Shown piece after piece: positions 52,936-61,277 of a DNA stretch of 64,000 nt. Position numbers and translations under genes: made by a program. The DNA is from RUG12461 sp045657665 (GTDB lineage Bacteria > Bacillota > Clostridia > Lachnospirales > Lachnospiraceae), in contig JAZOTN010000008.1 in assembly GCA_045657665.1 (NCBI GenBank), positions 62,001-126,000 of the forward strand, read 5' to 3'. Positions within the stretch are counted from its first letter, which is position 1; each line of letters opens with the position of its first letter. Under the pieces are notes generated by a model. That model did no database searches, was not told where the DNA came from, and was given only the letters and a program-made list of their open reading frames with translations.

Positions 52936-54807
52936 ATGAAGTTCAATAAACAAATAATGATCAGGCGAATTTTACTAATTGTATATGATTTGATAGCAAT
53001 TAATCTGGCTATATTCCTTGCTCTTTTTGTGCGCTTTGAGATGAGTCTGAATGACAGTTTTCGGCATTATTATCAGGTGTCTCTGCATTATCTTGTGCCG
53101 ACAATGATTGCAACGATATTAATCTTCGCTCTATTCCACATGTACACCAGCTTATGGGCATATGCCGGAGTGAATGAAATGATCAATATTTTTCTAGCTT
53201 GTATCATTTCATCCGGTGCAGAGCTTGCTATAGTCTCTTTTCTACCACCTATTGACGATGTACTTCCAAGGAGTTTTTATCCGTTTTATGCTTTGATTCT
53301 GTTTGTTTTGGAATCGGTCAGCCGATTTTCCTACCGGGGGATTCGAAGCTATGTGCGGAAGCGTACGACGACGGCAGAAACTACCAATGTAATGATTGTA
53401 GGCGCAGGAAACGCTGGAGAAATGCTGATGCGGGAGATCGGTAACAGCTGTTATGTCGACAAGAAGGTGGTATGTGTTATTGATGATACTCCCGGTAAGA
53501 TCGGCAGTCTGATCCATGGTGTAAGAATTGTCGGGGATCGTCATGCGATTCCGGAAATGGCGGAAAAATTCGACGTGAAAGAAATCATGATTGCGATTCC
53601 GTCAGCAACAGAGCAGCAGATCAAAGAGATTGTGGACATCTGTAAGGATACCGGATGTAATCTGAAACGCCTTCCGGGAGTCTATCAGCTGATCAACGGA
53701 GAAGTCAGCGTCAGCAGTCTGAAGGATGTGGATGTGACAGATCTTCTCGGGAGGGAGCCGGTGCGGGTCAATATCGCATCCATTATGGAATATGTTTCCG
53801 GGAAAGTGATCCTTGTGACCGGAGGCGGCGGATCGATCGGAAGTGAGCTATGCAGACAGATAGCGAGCCATAAGCCAAAGCAGCTCATTATTGTAGACAT
53901 TTACGAGAATTCTGCTTATGATGTACAGAATGAACTCAAAGCAGATTATCCGGATCTGGATCTTGTGGTATTGATTGCGTCGGTACGGAATACGAGACGG
54001 ATGGACAAGATATTCAGCCAGTATCACCCGGAGATTGTCTATCATGCAGCAGCACATAAGCATGTGCCATTAATGGAAGACAGTCCGAACGAGGCTGTTA
54101 AAAATAATGTTCTCGGCACATGGAAGGTGGTAGAAGCAGCTGATAAATACAATGTTAAACGGTTTGTAATGATCTCGACGGACAAAGCGGTCAACCCTAC
54201 CAATATCATGGGCGCCAGCAAACGGATCTGTGAGATGATCATTCAGACCTACAACAAAAGGTCTGATACAGAGTTTGTCGCAGTTCGTTTTGGAAATGTG
54301 CTGGGAAGTAATGGGAGTGTTATCCCGCTGTTTAAGAAGCAGATTGAACATGGGGGACCGGTGACAGTGACACACCCTGATATTGTGCGGTACTTTATGA
54401 CGATTCCGGAAGCAGTTTCTCTTGTCCTTCAAGCCGGTGCATATGCCAAAGGCGGAGAAATATTCGTACTGGACATGGGAGAGCCGGTTCGGATTGCGGA
54501 TCTGGCACGGAACCTGATCCTTTTATCCGGGCACAAGCCGGATGAGGAGATTAAGATAGAGTATACAGGTCTTCGTCCGGGCGAAAAGCTGTATGAAGAG
54601 ATGTTGATGGATGAGGAGGGCTTGCAGGATACAGAAAATAAGCTAATTCATATCGGGAAACCGATTGAGCTGAATGAAGAGCAGTTTATGCGGGAATTGG
54701 AATCGCTGAAGGAACATGTAGTGACGGAACCGGATGATATCCGTGAATGGGTAAAAAGGATGGTGCCTGGTTACCATACAGAGGAACAAAATGAAAAACA
54801 AGATTGA
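52936..54807 (+). CDS. pglF: Membrane-bound UDP-GlcNAc 4,6-dehydratase (PglF/WbpM/CapD type)
   Basis: A 623-residue protein starting at MKFNKQIMIRR; an in-frame upstream start at 52852 lies within the preceding gene. Four membrane helices (about 12-135) are followed by a first Rossmann domain (VGAGNAGEM) and a catalytic SDR domain with TGGGGSIGSE (295-304). The active site reads STDKAVNPTNIMGASK (414-429): Met425 stands where ordinary SDRs have Tyr, with Lys429 three residues on from GAS. That Met is characteristic of the PglF/WbpM group. It would form UDP-4-keto-6-deoxy-GlcNAc. PglE- and PglD-like genes follow directly. Confidence 0.88.
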   Translation: MKFNKQIMIRRILLIVYDLIAINLAIFLALFVRFEMSLNDSFRHYYQVSLHYLVPTMIATILIFALFHMYTSLWAYAGVNEMINIFLACIISSGAELAIVSFLPPIDDVLPRSFYPFYALILFVLESVSRFSYRGIRSYVRKRTTTAETTNVMIVGAGNAGEMLMREIGNSCYVDKKVVCVIDDTPGKIGSLIHGVRIVGDRHAIPEMAEKFDVKEIMIAIPSATEQQIKEIVDICKDTGCNLKRLPGVYQLINGEVSVSSLKDVDVTDLLGREPVRVNIASIMEYVSGKVILVTGGGGSIGSELCRQIASHKPKQLIIVDIYENSAYDVQNELKADYPDLDLVVLIASVRNTRRMDKIFSQYHPEIVYHAAAHKHVPLMEDSPNEAVKNNVLGTWKVVEAADKYNVKRFVMISTDKAVNPTNIMGASKRICEMIIQTYNKRSDTEFVAVRFGNVLGSNGSVIPLFKKQIEHGGPVTVTHPDIVRYFMTIPEAVSLVLQAGAYAKGGEIFVLDMGEPVRIADLARNLILLSGHKPDEEIKIEYTGLRPGEKLYEEMLMDEEGLQDTENKLIHIGKPIELNEEQFMRELESLKEHVVTEPDDIREWVKRMVPGYHTEEQNEKQD

Positions 54808-56086
54808 GATGAAACCCTTCCAAAATAAAGTATTACTGGCCTCTCCTACCATGCATGGAGAAGAGCTGGAATATATGAAACAGGCGTATGAAACCAACTG
54901 GATGACAACGGTTGGAGAGAATATCAACGAGCTCGAAAAGGCAATCTGTCGGTATACAGGGAGCCCGTTTGCGGTTGCACTAAGCAGTGGGACGGCTGCA
55001 CTTCATCTGGCTGTCAAGCTTGCCGGAGAAAGACTTTATGGTCAGCCAAAACCCGGACATGGAACTCTGGAAGGACGGAAGGTGTTTTGCTCCGATATGA
55101 CCTTTGATGCAACTGTGAACCCGGTCGCGTATGAGGGGGGAGAGGCTGTCTTTGTTGATACGGAAGCAGATACTTGGAATATGGATCCGGACGATCTGGA
55201 AAAAGCTTTTGATCTATATCCGGATGTAAGACTGATCGTGATCGCACATCTTTATGGGACTCCCGGGAAAATGGATGAGATTCTGACGATTGCAAAAAAA
55301 CATGGGGCACTTATTGTGGAAGACGCCGCCGAGTCTCTTGGCGCGATTTACCATTCTGCAAAGTATGGAGAGATGCAGACAGGTACGATCGGTGATTACG
55401 GAGTACTGAGTTTTAATGGTAATAAGATCATTACCGGAAGTTCCGGTGGAATGCTGTTAACAAAAGATGCATTTAGTGCTGACAAAGCAAGAAAGTGGTC
55501 GACACAGAGCCGTGAAGATGCTCCCTGGTATCAGCATGAGGAAATTGGTTATAATTATCGGATGAGCAATGTGATCGCTGGTGTGGTAAGAGGACAGTTG
55601 TTGCACCTGAAGGAGCATATGGACAGAAAAAAAGAAATCTATGAAACGTATCAGAATGGTTTTCAGGGACTTCCGGTCAGCATGAATCCCTACGGCACTC
55701 AAAAATCCAAACCGAATTTCTGGCTGAGCTGTCTTTTGATCGATTCGGATGCTATGTGCAAAGAAGTGTATGGGGAGAAAGAAGTTCTGTTTATTTCGGA
55801 AGCAGGAAAAACCTGCCCTTCAGAGATCAGGGAAACCCTTACAGGCTTAAATGCAGAAAGCCGACCCGTCTGGAAGCCGATGCATATGCAGCCGATTTAT
55901 CGTAATCATCCATTTGTGACAAGGTATGGTAACGGACGGGCACAGAGCAATGCTTATATAGCAGAAAATGTGATGGATATAGGAGCGGATCTTTTTCGGA
56001 GAGGGCTTTGTCTCCCCAGTGATATTAAGATGTCTAGAGAAGAACAGGATAAAGTGATAGACATAGTTAGTGGGTGTTTCTCATGA
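54791..56086 (+). CDS. pglE: UDP-4-keto-6-deoxy-GlcNAc aminotransferase (PglE-like, DegT family)
   Basis: A 431-residue PLP enzyme. The N terminus LASPTMHGEELEYMKQAY, SSGTAALHLAV and VEDAAESLGA are DegT/PglE-type, and Lys212 in SFNGNKIITG is the PLP lysine. It would aminate C4 of the product of the preceding dehydratase to give UDP-4-amino-4,6-dideoxy-GlcNAc. It overlaps the dehydratase gene by 17 bases. A role in a different UDP-4-keto sugar pathway (for example legionaminic-type) is less likely because no synthase for such acids is present. Confidence 0.87.
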   Translation: MKNKIEMKPFQNKVLLASPTMHGEELEYMKQAYETNWMTTVGENINELEKAICRYTGSPFAVALSSGTAALHLAVKLAGERLYGQPKPGHGTLEGRKVFCSDMTFDATVNPVAYEGGEAVFVDTEADTWNMDPDDLEKAFDLYPDVRLIVIAHLYGTPGKMDEILTIAKKHGALIVEDAAESLGAIYHSAKYGEMQTGTIGDYGVLSFNGNKIITGSSGGMLLTKDAFSADKARKWSTQSREDAPWYQHEEIGYNYRMSNVIAGVVRGQLLHLKEHMDRKKEIYETYQNGFQGLPVSMNPYGTQKSKPNFWLSCLLIDSDAMCKEVYGEKEVLFISEAGKTCPSEIRETLTGLNAESRPVWKPMHMQPIYRNHPFVTRYGNGRAQSNAYIAENVMDIGADLFRRGLCLPSDIKMSREEQDKVIDIVSGCFS

Positions 56087-56697
56087 ATGGGTTGATTATT
56101 TTTGGCGCTTCCGGACATGGAAAGGTTGTTGCAGACATCGCTGAAAAAAAAGGATACGATGAAATATGCTTTCTGGATATTGACGCATCGATACAACAGT
56201 GTGGAAAATATAAGGTTTATGAAAGGCCCGATCAGATCACCCGATTGCAGGACAAAGAACTGTTTGTAGCGATTGGGAATGCCATGATTCGTCAAAGAAT
56301 TATGAATGATTGGATTAAGCAGGGGTACAGATTTGCTACATTGATTCACCCGGATGCGATCGTGGCGGATGATGTGGAGATTGGAGAGGGTTCTGTCGTG
56401 ATGGCAGGTGTAGTAATTAATTCCAATGCTTGTATTGGAAAAGGATGTATTATAAACACCTGTTCTTCTGTGGACCATGATTGCATTGTTGAGGATTATA
56501 GTCATATATCGGTAGGGGCTCATCTGGCAGGAACAGTTCATGTGGGAGAGCGCTCCTGGGTTGGAATTGGGGCTGTAGTCAGCAATAATCTGACCATCTG
56601 CTCGGACTGCATGATCGGAGCAGGGGCTGTTGTCGTGAAAGACATCGTAGATCCGGGAACCTATGTGGGTGTTCCTGCGGGAAAGATAAAAGATTGA
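56083..56697 (+). CDS. pglD: Sugar O/N-acetyltransferase, PglD/NeuD-like
   Basis: A 204-residue protein starting at 56083 (ATGA overlap); a GTG three codons upstream is also in frame. LIIFGASGHGKVVADI is the NeuD/PglD N-terminal domain. The C-terminal half is a left-handed beta helix with hexapeptide repeats (VEIGEG, ACIGKG, VHVGER), and SSVDHD contains His132, the general base in PglD. It would acetylate the C4 amine to give UDP-N,N'-diacetylbacillosamine. The next gene encodes the transferase expected to use that product. Confidence 0.9.
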   Translation: MNGLIIFGASGHGKVVADIAEKKGYDEICFLDIDASIQQCGKYKVYERPDQITRLQDKELFVAIGNAMIRQRIMNDWIKQGYRFATLIHPDAIVADDVEIGEGSVVMAGVVINSNACIGKGCIINTCSSVDHDCIVEDYSHISVGAHLAGTVHVGERSWVGIGAVVSNNLTICSDCMIGAGAVVVKDIVDPGTYVGVPAGKIKD

Positions 56698-57320
56698 TAC
56701 GAAAAAAGGGTATTTACGAAACATTTATTAAACGGGTTTTGGATTTCATAAATGCACTGCTGATATTAGTCATTTTTTCATGGCTTTATCTTGTCCTTGC
56801 GATATTAATTCGTAAAAAACTTGGTAAGCCGGTGATATTCGCTCAGGAGAGACCGGGAAAAGACGGAAGGGTATTTCGATTATATAAGTTCCGCTCTATG
56901 ACGGAGGAGAGAGATTCGAATGGAAATCTACTTCCTGACGAAGACAGATTACCCCCTTTTGGTAAAAAACTGAGAGCGACAAGCTTGGATGAACTCCCTG
57001 AACTAATTAACATTCTGAAAGGGGACATGTCTTTTGTCGGTCCCCGTCCCTTATTGGTTAAGTATTTGCCCCTCTATAATGAACATCAGGCGAGACGGCA
57101 TGAAGTACGGCCGGGATTTACAGGACTTGCTCAGGTCAATGGGAGAAATACCATTTCGTGGGAAGAGAAATTTGATTGGGACGTGCGGTATGTGGACAAT
57201 ATCAGTTTTCTGCTGGATTTCAATATTATTATGAAAACAGTGCGGGTTGTGCTGAAAAAAGAAGGCGTTACATCAGAAACCAGTGCCACGATGGAAGAGT
57301 TTAAGGGAAACGGAACATGA
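56694..57320 (+). CDS. pglC: Initiating phosphoglycosyl transferase, PglC-like
   Basis: A 208-residue monotopic phosphosugar transferase with a TTG start overlapping the previous stop (TTGA). One re-entrant hydrophobic helix (about 16-37) is followed by KFRSMT, SLDELPEL with the catalytic pair Asp99-Glu100, GDMSFVGPRPLL and RPGFTGLAQVNGRN, all diagnostic. It transfers a phospho-sugar from a UDP donor to undecaprenyl phosphate, starting a glycan. Its short form without a polytopic N-terminal domain and its place after pglFED argue for diacetylbacillosamine as the first sugar. It overlaps the next gene by ATGA. Confidence 0.92.
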   Translation: MIRKKGIYETFIKRVLDFINALLILVIFSWLYLVLAILIRKKLGKPVIFAQERPGKDGRVFRLYKFRSMTEERDSNGNLLPDEDRLPPFGKKLRATSLDELPELINILKGDMSFVGPRPLLVKYLPLYNEHQARRHEVRPGFTGLAQVNGRNTISWEEKFDWDVRYVDNISFLLDFNIIMKTVRVVLKKEGVTSETSATMEEFKGNGT

Positions 57321-58468
57321 AGGTTTGCTTTATTACGACAGTTCCCATTACAATCAGAGCTTTTTTATTAAAAACGATAGAGTATCTGAATGAAAATACG
57401 GACTGGGAGATTTATATCATCTGCGATGATGATGGTTTGATCCGGAAAGAATTGCCGGATTATCTTCGGTATATTCCGATTCCAATGAAACGAGGGATCA
57501 GCTTAGGCGGCGTAAAAGCTATGCTGGAAATGAAACGGATTTTCCAGGAAGAACGATTTGACTTGATTCAGTATTCTACCCCAAATGCTTCGTTTTATGC
57601 ATCGCTTGCGGGAAAAAAAGCCAAAATTCCGGTGAGACTCTACTGTCAATGGGGAATTGCTTATGTGGGTTTTTCCGGTATAAAACGATCGATTTTTAAA
57701 ACAGTGGAAAAAAAGGTCTGTGCAAACTCTACCTGGATTGAGCCGGACAGCAACAGTAATTTAGAGTTTTCCATTTCAGAGGGTCTTTATTCAAAGGAAA
57801 AGGCTTCCGTGATCTGGAATGGCAGTGCCTGTGGCGTTGATACAAAGAAATTCGATATTCTGAAAAAGGAAGAGTTACGGAATAAGATACGATCACAATA
57901 CCGTATCCCGGAAACGGATTCTGTTTTTTGTTTTGTAGGACGTGTAACACATGATAAAGGAGTGAATGAACTGCTTAGCGCATTTCGGGGAATTGTATCA
58001 GAACGACCGAATACCTGGCTGTTCATGATAGGGCCGGATGAAGTTGATGATTCGGTCGATAAAGATTTGTATCAATGGTCTGTAGATGAAACAGGAGTTA
58101 TTTATACCGGTTTTACGAATCATGTGGAATCGTTTCTTGCTGCTTCGGATTGCTATGTTCTTCCCAGTTACCGGGAAGGATTCGGAATGGGTGTTGTGGA
58201 AGCCGAAGCAATGGGACTGCCGGTGATTGTAACGAATATTCCGGGGCCGGTAGATGCCATGATAGAAGGAAAAACAGGAGTAGTTGTTCCAAAAGCAGAT
58301 CAGAAAGCTTTAGAAGAAGCAATGAGGGGCTTCTTATCCGGACAGTGTGATGTGGATGCTATGGGAAAATCGGCAGAGGCTTTTGCGATAGAACATTTTG
58401 AACAGAATGAGTTTATGAGAAGACTCTTAAATGATCGCAAAAGACTATTGAAAAAAAGATTTGGTTAA
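57317..58468 (+). CDS. Family 4 glycosyltransferase
   Basis: A 383-residue GT-B enzyme. VGRVTHDKGVNELL and EGFGMGVVEAEAMGLPVI (the EX7E motif) mark the donor-binding C-terminal domain. The N-terminal domain begins KVCFITTVPI. As the first gene after the PglC-like initiator, overlapping it, this is the best candidate for adding the second sugar to the lipid-linked diacetylbacillosamine. Known PglA fills that place in Campylobacter, but the donor sugar here is not readable. Confidence 0.87.
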   Translation: MKVCFITTVPITIRAFLLKTIEYLNENTDWEIYIICDDDGLIRKELPDYLRYIPIPMKRGISLGGVKAMLEMKRIFQEERFDLIQYSTPNASFYASLAGKKAKIPVRLYCQWGIAYVGFSGIKRSIFKTVEKKVCANSTWIEPDSNSNLEFSISEGLYSKEKASVIWNGSACGVDTKKFDILKKEELRNKIRSQYRIPETDSVFCFVGRVTHDKGVNELLSAFRGIVSERPNTWLFMIGPDEVDDSVDKDLYQWSVDETGVIYTGFTNHVESFLAASDCYVLPSYREGFGMGVVEAEAMGLPVIVTNIPGPVDAMIEGKTGVVVPKADQKALEEAMRGFLSGQCDVDAMGKSAEAFAIEHFEQNEFMRRLLNDRKRLLKKRFG

Positions 58469-58488
58469 TCGGAAAAGGGAAAAGCAAA

Positions 58489-59751
58489 GTGTATAAAATA
58501 TTGGTATTGTTAAATACACCATGGTCGAGAGACAACAACAACGGTAATACATATTCTAATTTGTTTTCTGATTTACCGAATGTTGAGATTGCAAATATTT
58601 ATTGCAGATACGGGATGCCGGATCATAATGGCGTTGTTTCAAAGTACTATCAGATTACGGAAAGTGATTTGCTCCATAAGAAGCCAGGCCGTGTGTTTAC
58701 TGAAGATAGTATACCCGAGACGGAAACAAGGACGGAGCAGACAGATGAAAAGAGGCGATACGATTTCTTTCGCAACCATCGTTGGATGATCTTTTTCTGG
58801 GCGAGGGAGCTGATCTGGAAAATCGGAAGATGGAAGTCAAGGGAATTGTGCCAGTTTATTGATGAATTTCAACCGGATCTTTTATACCTTCCGATGTTTG
58901 ATGCCGGATATATGCAGGATATTGCACTTTTTTTATATGATTATACAAAGGCGAAAACGATCGTATGCTTTACGGATGATATCTATAGCCTGCACCAGAT
59001 TTCTTTTTCACCGCTATATTGGATAGATCGTTTCTGGAAAAGGAAGAAACTCAGGGCTATTGTGAAAAGAAGTCAGTTTTTACATGTGATTTCTGATGAG
59101 CAAAAATCAGAATACGAAGAATACTTTGGAAAGGAATGCAGAGTATTTCGAAAATCCATGGATTTTGATGACGAAAAGAGGACTGTGCATGAGCTTCACA
59201 ATCCCATCCGTTATGTATATACCGGTAACCTAGGGAGTAATCGTTGGAAGACACTGGCGACCTTGGGAAAAGTGCTGGATCGAAATGACGGAGAACTCCT
59301 GATTTATTCAGGGACACCACTTGATAAAAAAATGAAGGGAGAATTTGAATCCTCCAAGTCTATTCATTTTATGGGAGAAGTATCGTCGACAGAATGCATG
59401 AGGATACAGGAAGAAGCGGATGTTTTGGTGCTTGCGGAGTCGGATCGTCTTAAGGATCAAAGAATTATGCGCCTTTCACTTTCCACAAAAGTCATTGATT
59501 ATCTGCATACCGGCAATTGTTTATTGGTGATCGGAACAGATGGGCAGGCAGGAATGGAGTATCTGAAAAGAGGGAAAGCTGCAGTATGTGTTACAAAAAT
59601 AGAAGATCTGGAATCAACGGTGAGAGGATTGGACAGAGATACAATCAGGGAATATGGCGAGAGGGCATGGCAATTTGGAAAAGCCAACCATGATAAAAAG
59701 AAGGTAAAAGAGATATTCTATCAGGATCTGACAGGGGGAACGATATCATGA
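58489..59751 (+). CDS. GT4-like glycosyltransferase
   Basis: A 420-residue GT-B-type protein with a GTG start after GGAAAAGGGA. The C-terminal half has the donor-domain features YVYTGNLGSNRWK, FMGEVSS and LSLSTKVIDYLHTG (the usual S-K-x-x-DYL-x-x-G pattern). The N-terminal half (LLNTPWSRDNNNGNT at the start) is not a standard GT4 acceptor domain, and the EX7E motif is not clear. The gene is AT-rich relative to the left of the window. It overlaps the PIG-L gene by ATGA, which suggests the sugar it adds is the one deacetylated next. Confidence 0.7.
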   Translation: MYKILVLLNTPWSRDNNNGNTYSNLFSDLPNVEIANIYCRYGMPDHNGVVSKYYQITESDLLHKKPGRVFTEDSIPETETRTEQTDEKRRYDFFRNHRWMIFFWARELIWKIGRWKSRELCQFIDEFQPDLLYLPMFDAGYMQDIALFLYDYTKAKTIVCFTDDIYSLHQISFSPLYWIDRFWKRKKLRAIVKRSQFLHVISDEQKSEYEEYFGKECRVFRKSMDFDDEKRTVHELHNPIRYVYTGNLGSNRWKTLATLGKVLDRNDGELLIYSGTPLDKKMKGEFESSKSIHFMGEVSSTECMRIQEEADVLVLAESDRLKDQRIMRLSLSTKVIDYLHTGNCLLVIGTDGQAGMEYLKRGKAAVCVTKIEDLESTVRGLDRDTIREYGERAWQFGKANHDKKKVKEIFYQDLTGGTIS

Positions 59752-60383
59752 AAAATGTATTGATTATCGGTGCACATTATGATGATGCAGAGCTTGGAGC
59801 CGGTGGCACGGCATCAAAACTGGTTTCCGAAGGGAAAAATGTATATAAGCTTACACTAACGGATAATGTTACGAAATCAAGTCATTTGCACATCAATGTT
59901 GAATATGAAACCAGCCTGCGTGAGAGTGCATTGGCATGTGAGGTGCTTGGGGTGAAAGAAATTACGGAATTTGAACCTGTGAAATGCAATCATCTGTTTT
60001 ATGATACAGAGACTATGCAAAGGGTAGAAGATGTTTTGTATCAGTATCAGATTGATACGGTATTTATGCATTATACGGATGATTTGAATCAGGATCATAT
60101 TTCTGCATCCAAGATCTGTCTGACGGCAACCAGGCATTGTGATAATGTTTTCTTGTACCAGAGTAACCTGTATGTATTTCCGCATCCGTTTGCTCCGACA
60201 TTCTTCTTTGATATCTCGGATCATATCGAAAAAAAGAGAGAGGCGCTGTATCAGTATACTGGTGATCATAATCGCTTTAATTCCCTTTTTGAAACGAATA
60301 TTGAAAGAAATCATGTATGGGGGTATTCTAACAAATGTGATTATGCGGAAGGTTTTGTGGCACAAAAATTTGTTATGAGGTGA
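59748..60383 (+). CDS. PIG-L/LmbE-family N-deacetylase
   Basis: A 211-residue protein of the zinc-dependent PIG-L family. The metal-binding motif A-H-x-D-D-x-E reads AHYDDAE (residues 9-15), and a later NQDHIS supplies the third ligand. The family removes acetyl groups from GlcNAc-type sugars on lipids or small carriers. A formyltransferase gene follows six bases after its stop. The pair could convert N-acetyl to N-formyl on one sugar of the lipid-linked glycan (inference). Confidence 0.85.
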   Translation: MKNVLIIGAHYDDAELGAGGTASKLVSEGKNVYKLTLTDNVTKSSHLHINVEYETSLRESALACEVLGVKEITEFEPVKCNHLFYDTETMQRVEDVLYQYQIDTVFMHYTDDLNQDHISASKICLTATRHCDNVFLYQSNLYVFPHPFAPTFFFDISDHIEKKREALYQYTGDHNRFNSLFETNIERNHVWGYSNKCDYAEGFVAQKFVMR

Positions 60384-60389
60384 CGATCA

Positions 60390-61277
60390 ATGGGGAAAGT
60401 GGTTTTTATCGCATGTACAAATGTGGGAAGAGCGATGATTGAAGCAGTTATGAATAATACTGCTTTGAAAGATGTGGAGCTTGTGGGTGTAGTGAATCTG
60501 AAACCGGAGGCTGCCGTTGAGAAAGCGAATTATGATCCGTATACAGATCTGATCAAAAAATATGGGATAAACAGCTATTATTGTGACAGTGTAAATGAGG
60601 ATGGGTGCGTTGATTTTCTGAAAAAGTGTTATCCGGATATTATCATCCAGAGCGGCTGGTCACAGAAGTTTAAACAAGAGATTCTGGACATCCCGACTTA
60701 TGCATGCATCGGCGAACATCCGGCTCCTTTGCCGAAAGGAAGAGGTGCGGCTTGCATTAACTGGGCGATCATCACAGGAGAACATGAGTGGGGAGACACC
60801 TTTTTCAGAATGGAAATGCAATATGATACCGGCTTGGTATATTCGCAGGAGTTTTTCAATATCGAGCTTTATGATGATGTGAAGACGGTATATGATAAGG
60901 TCGCGAAAGCATCTGTGGATGCGATCGTAAAACATCTTTCGGATTGGTCAAACGGAAAGCTTGAGGGGAAAAAACAGGATGATTCAAAGGCAACACATTA
61001 TCCGAAGAGAAGACCTTCTGACGGAGAGTTTTCATTTGAAAAGGATTCGGCGCTAAATGTTTACAATCATATCCGCGGGCAGGCGCGTCCGTATCCGGGG
61101 GCTTTTTTCTACCTAGATGGAGAGAAGAAAAAGAAGGTATACGTGTGGAGGGCGCGATTGGGTGAAGAGCCTGTTCCTGGGGAAAAGGCAATGCGATGTG
61201 CAGACGGGAAATCTGTCATCCTGCAAAGGGTTCAAATAGAGGGTGAAGCAGAATGCTGGGCGGAGGATAGTTTATGA
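60390..61277 (+). CDS. Formyltransferase-family protein (sugar N-formyltransferase candidate), copy 2
   Basis: A 295-residue formyltransferase-fold protein. GEHPAPLPKGRG carries His110 and MQYDTGLVY carries Asp146, 36 residues apart as in ArnA and methionyl-tRNA formyltransferase. The Asn two residues before the His is replaced by Gly108. The C-terminal barrel contains YNHIRGQARPYPGAF, typical of sugar-modifying members. GAGGTGA precedes the ATG. Its PIG-L neighbour would expose the amine it formylates. It differs strongly from copy 1 at 35608, so a different substrate is likely. It overlaps the next gene by ATGA. Confidence 0.8.
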   Translation: MGKVVFIACTNVGRAMIEAVMNNTALKDVELVGVVNLKPEAAVEKANYDPYTDLIKKYGINSYYCDSVNEDGCVDFLKKCYPDIIIQSGWSQKFKQEILDIPTYACIGEHPAPLPKGRGAACINWAIITGEHEWGDTFFRMEMQYDTGLVYSQEFFNIELYDDVKTVYDKVAKASVDAIVKHLSDWSNGKLEGKKQDDSKATHYPKRRPSDGEFSFEKDSALNVYNHIRGQARPYPGAFFYLDGEKKKKVYVWRARLGEEPVPGEKAMRCADGKSVILQRVQIEGEAECWAEDSL

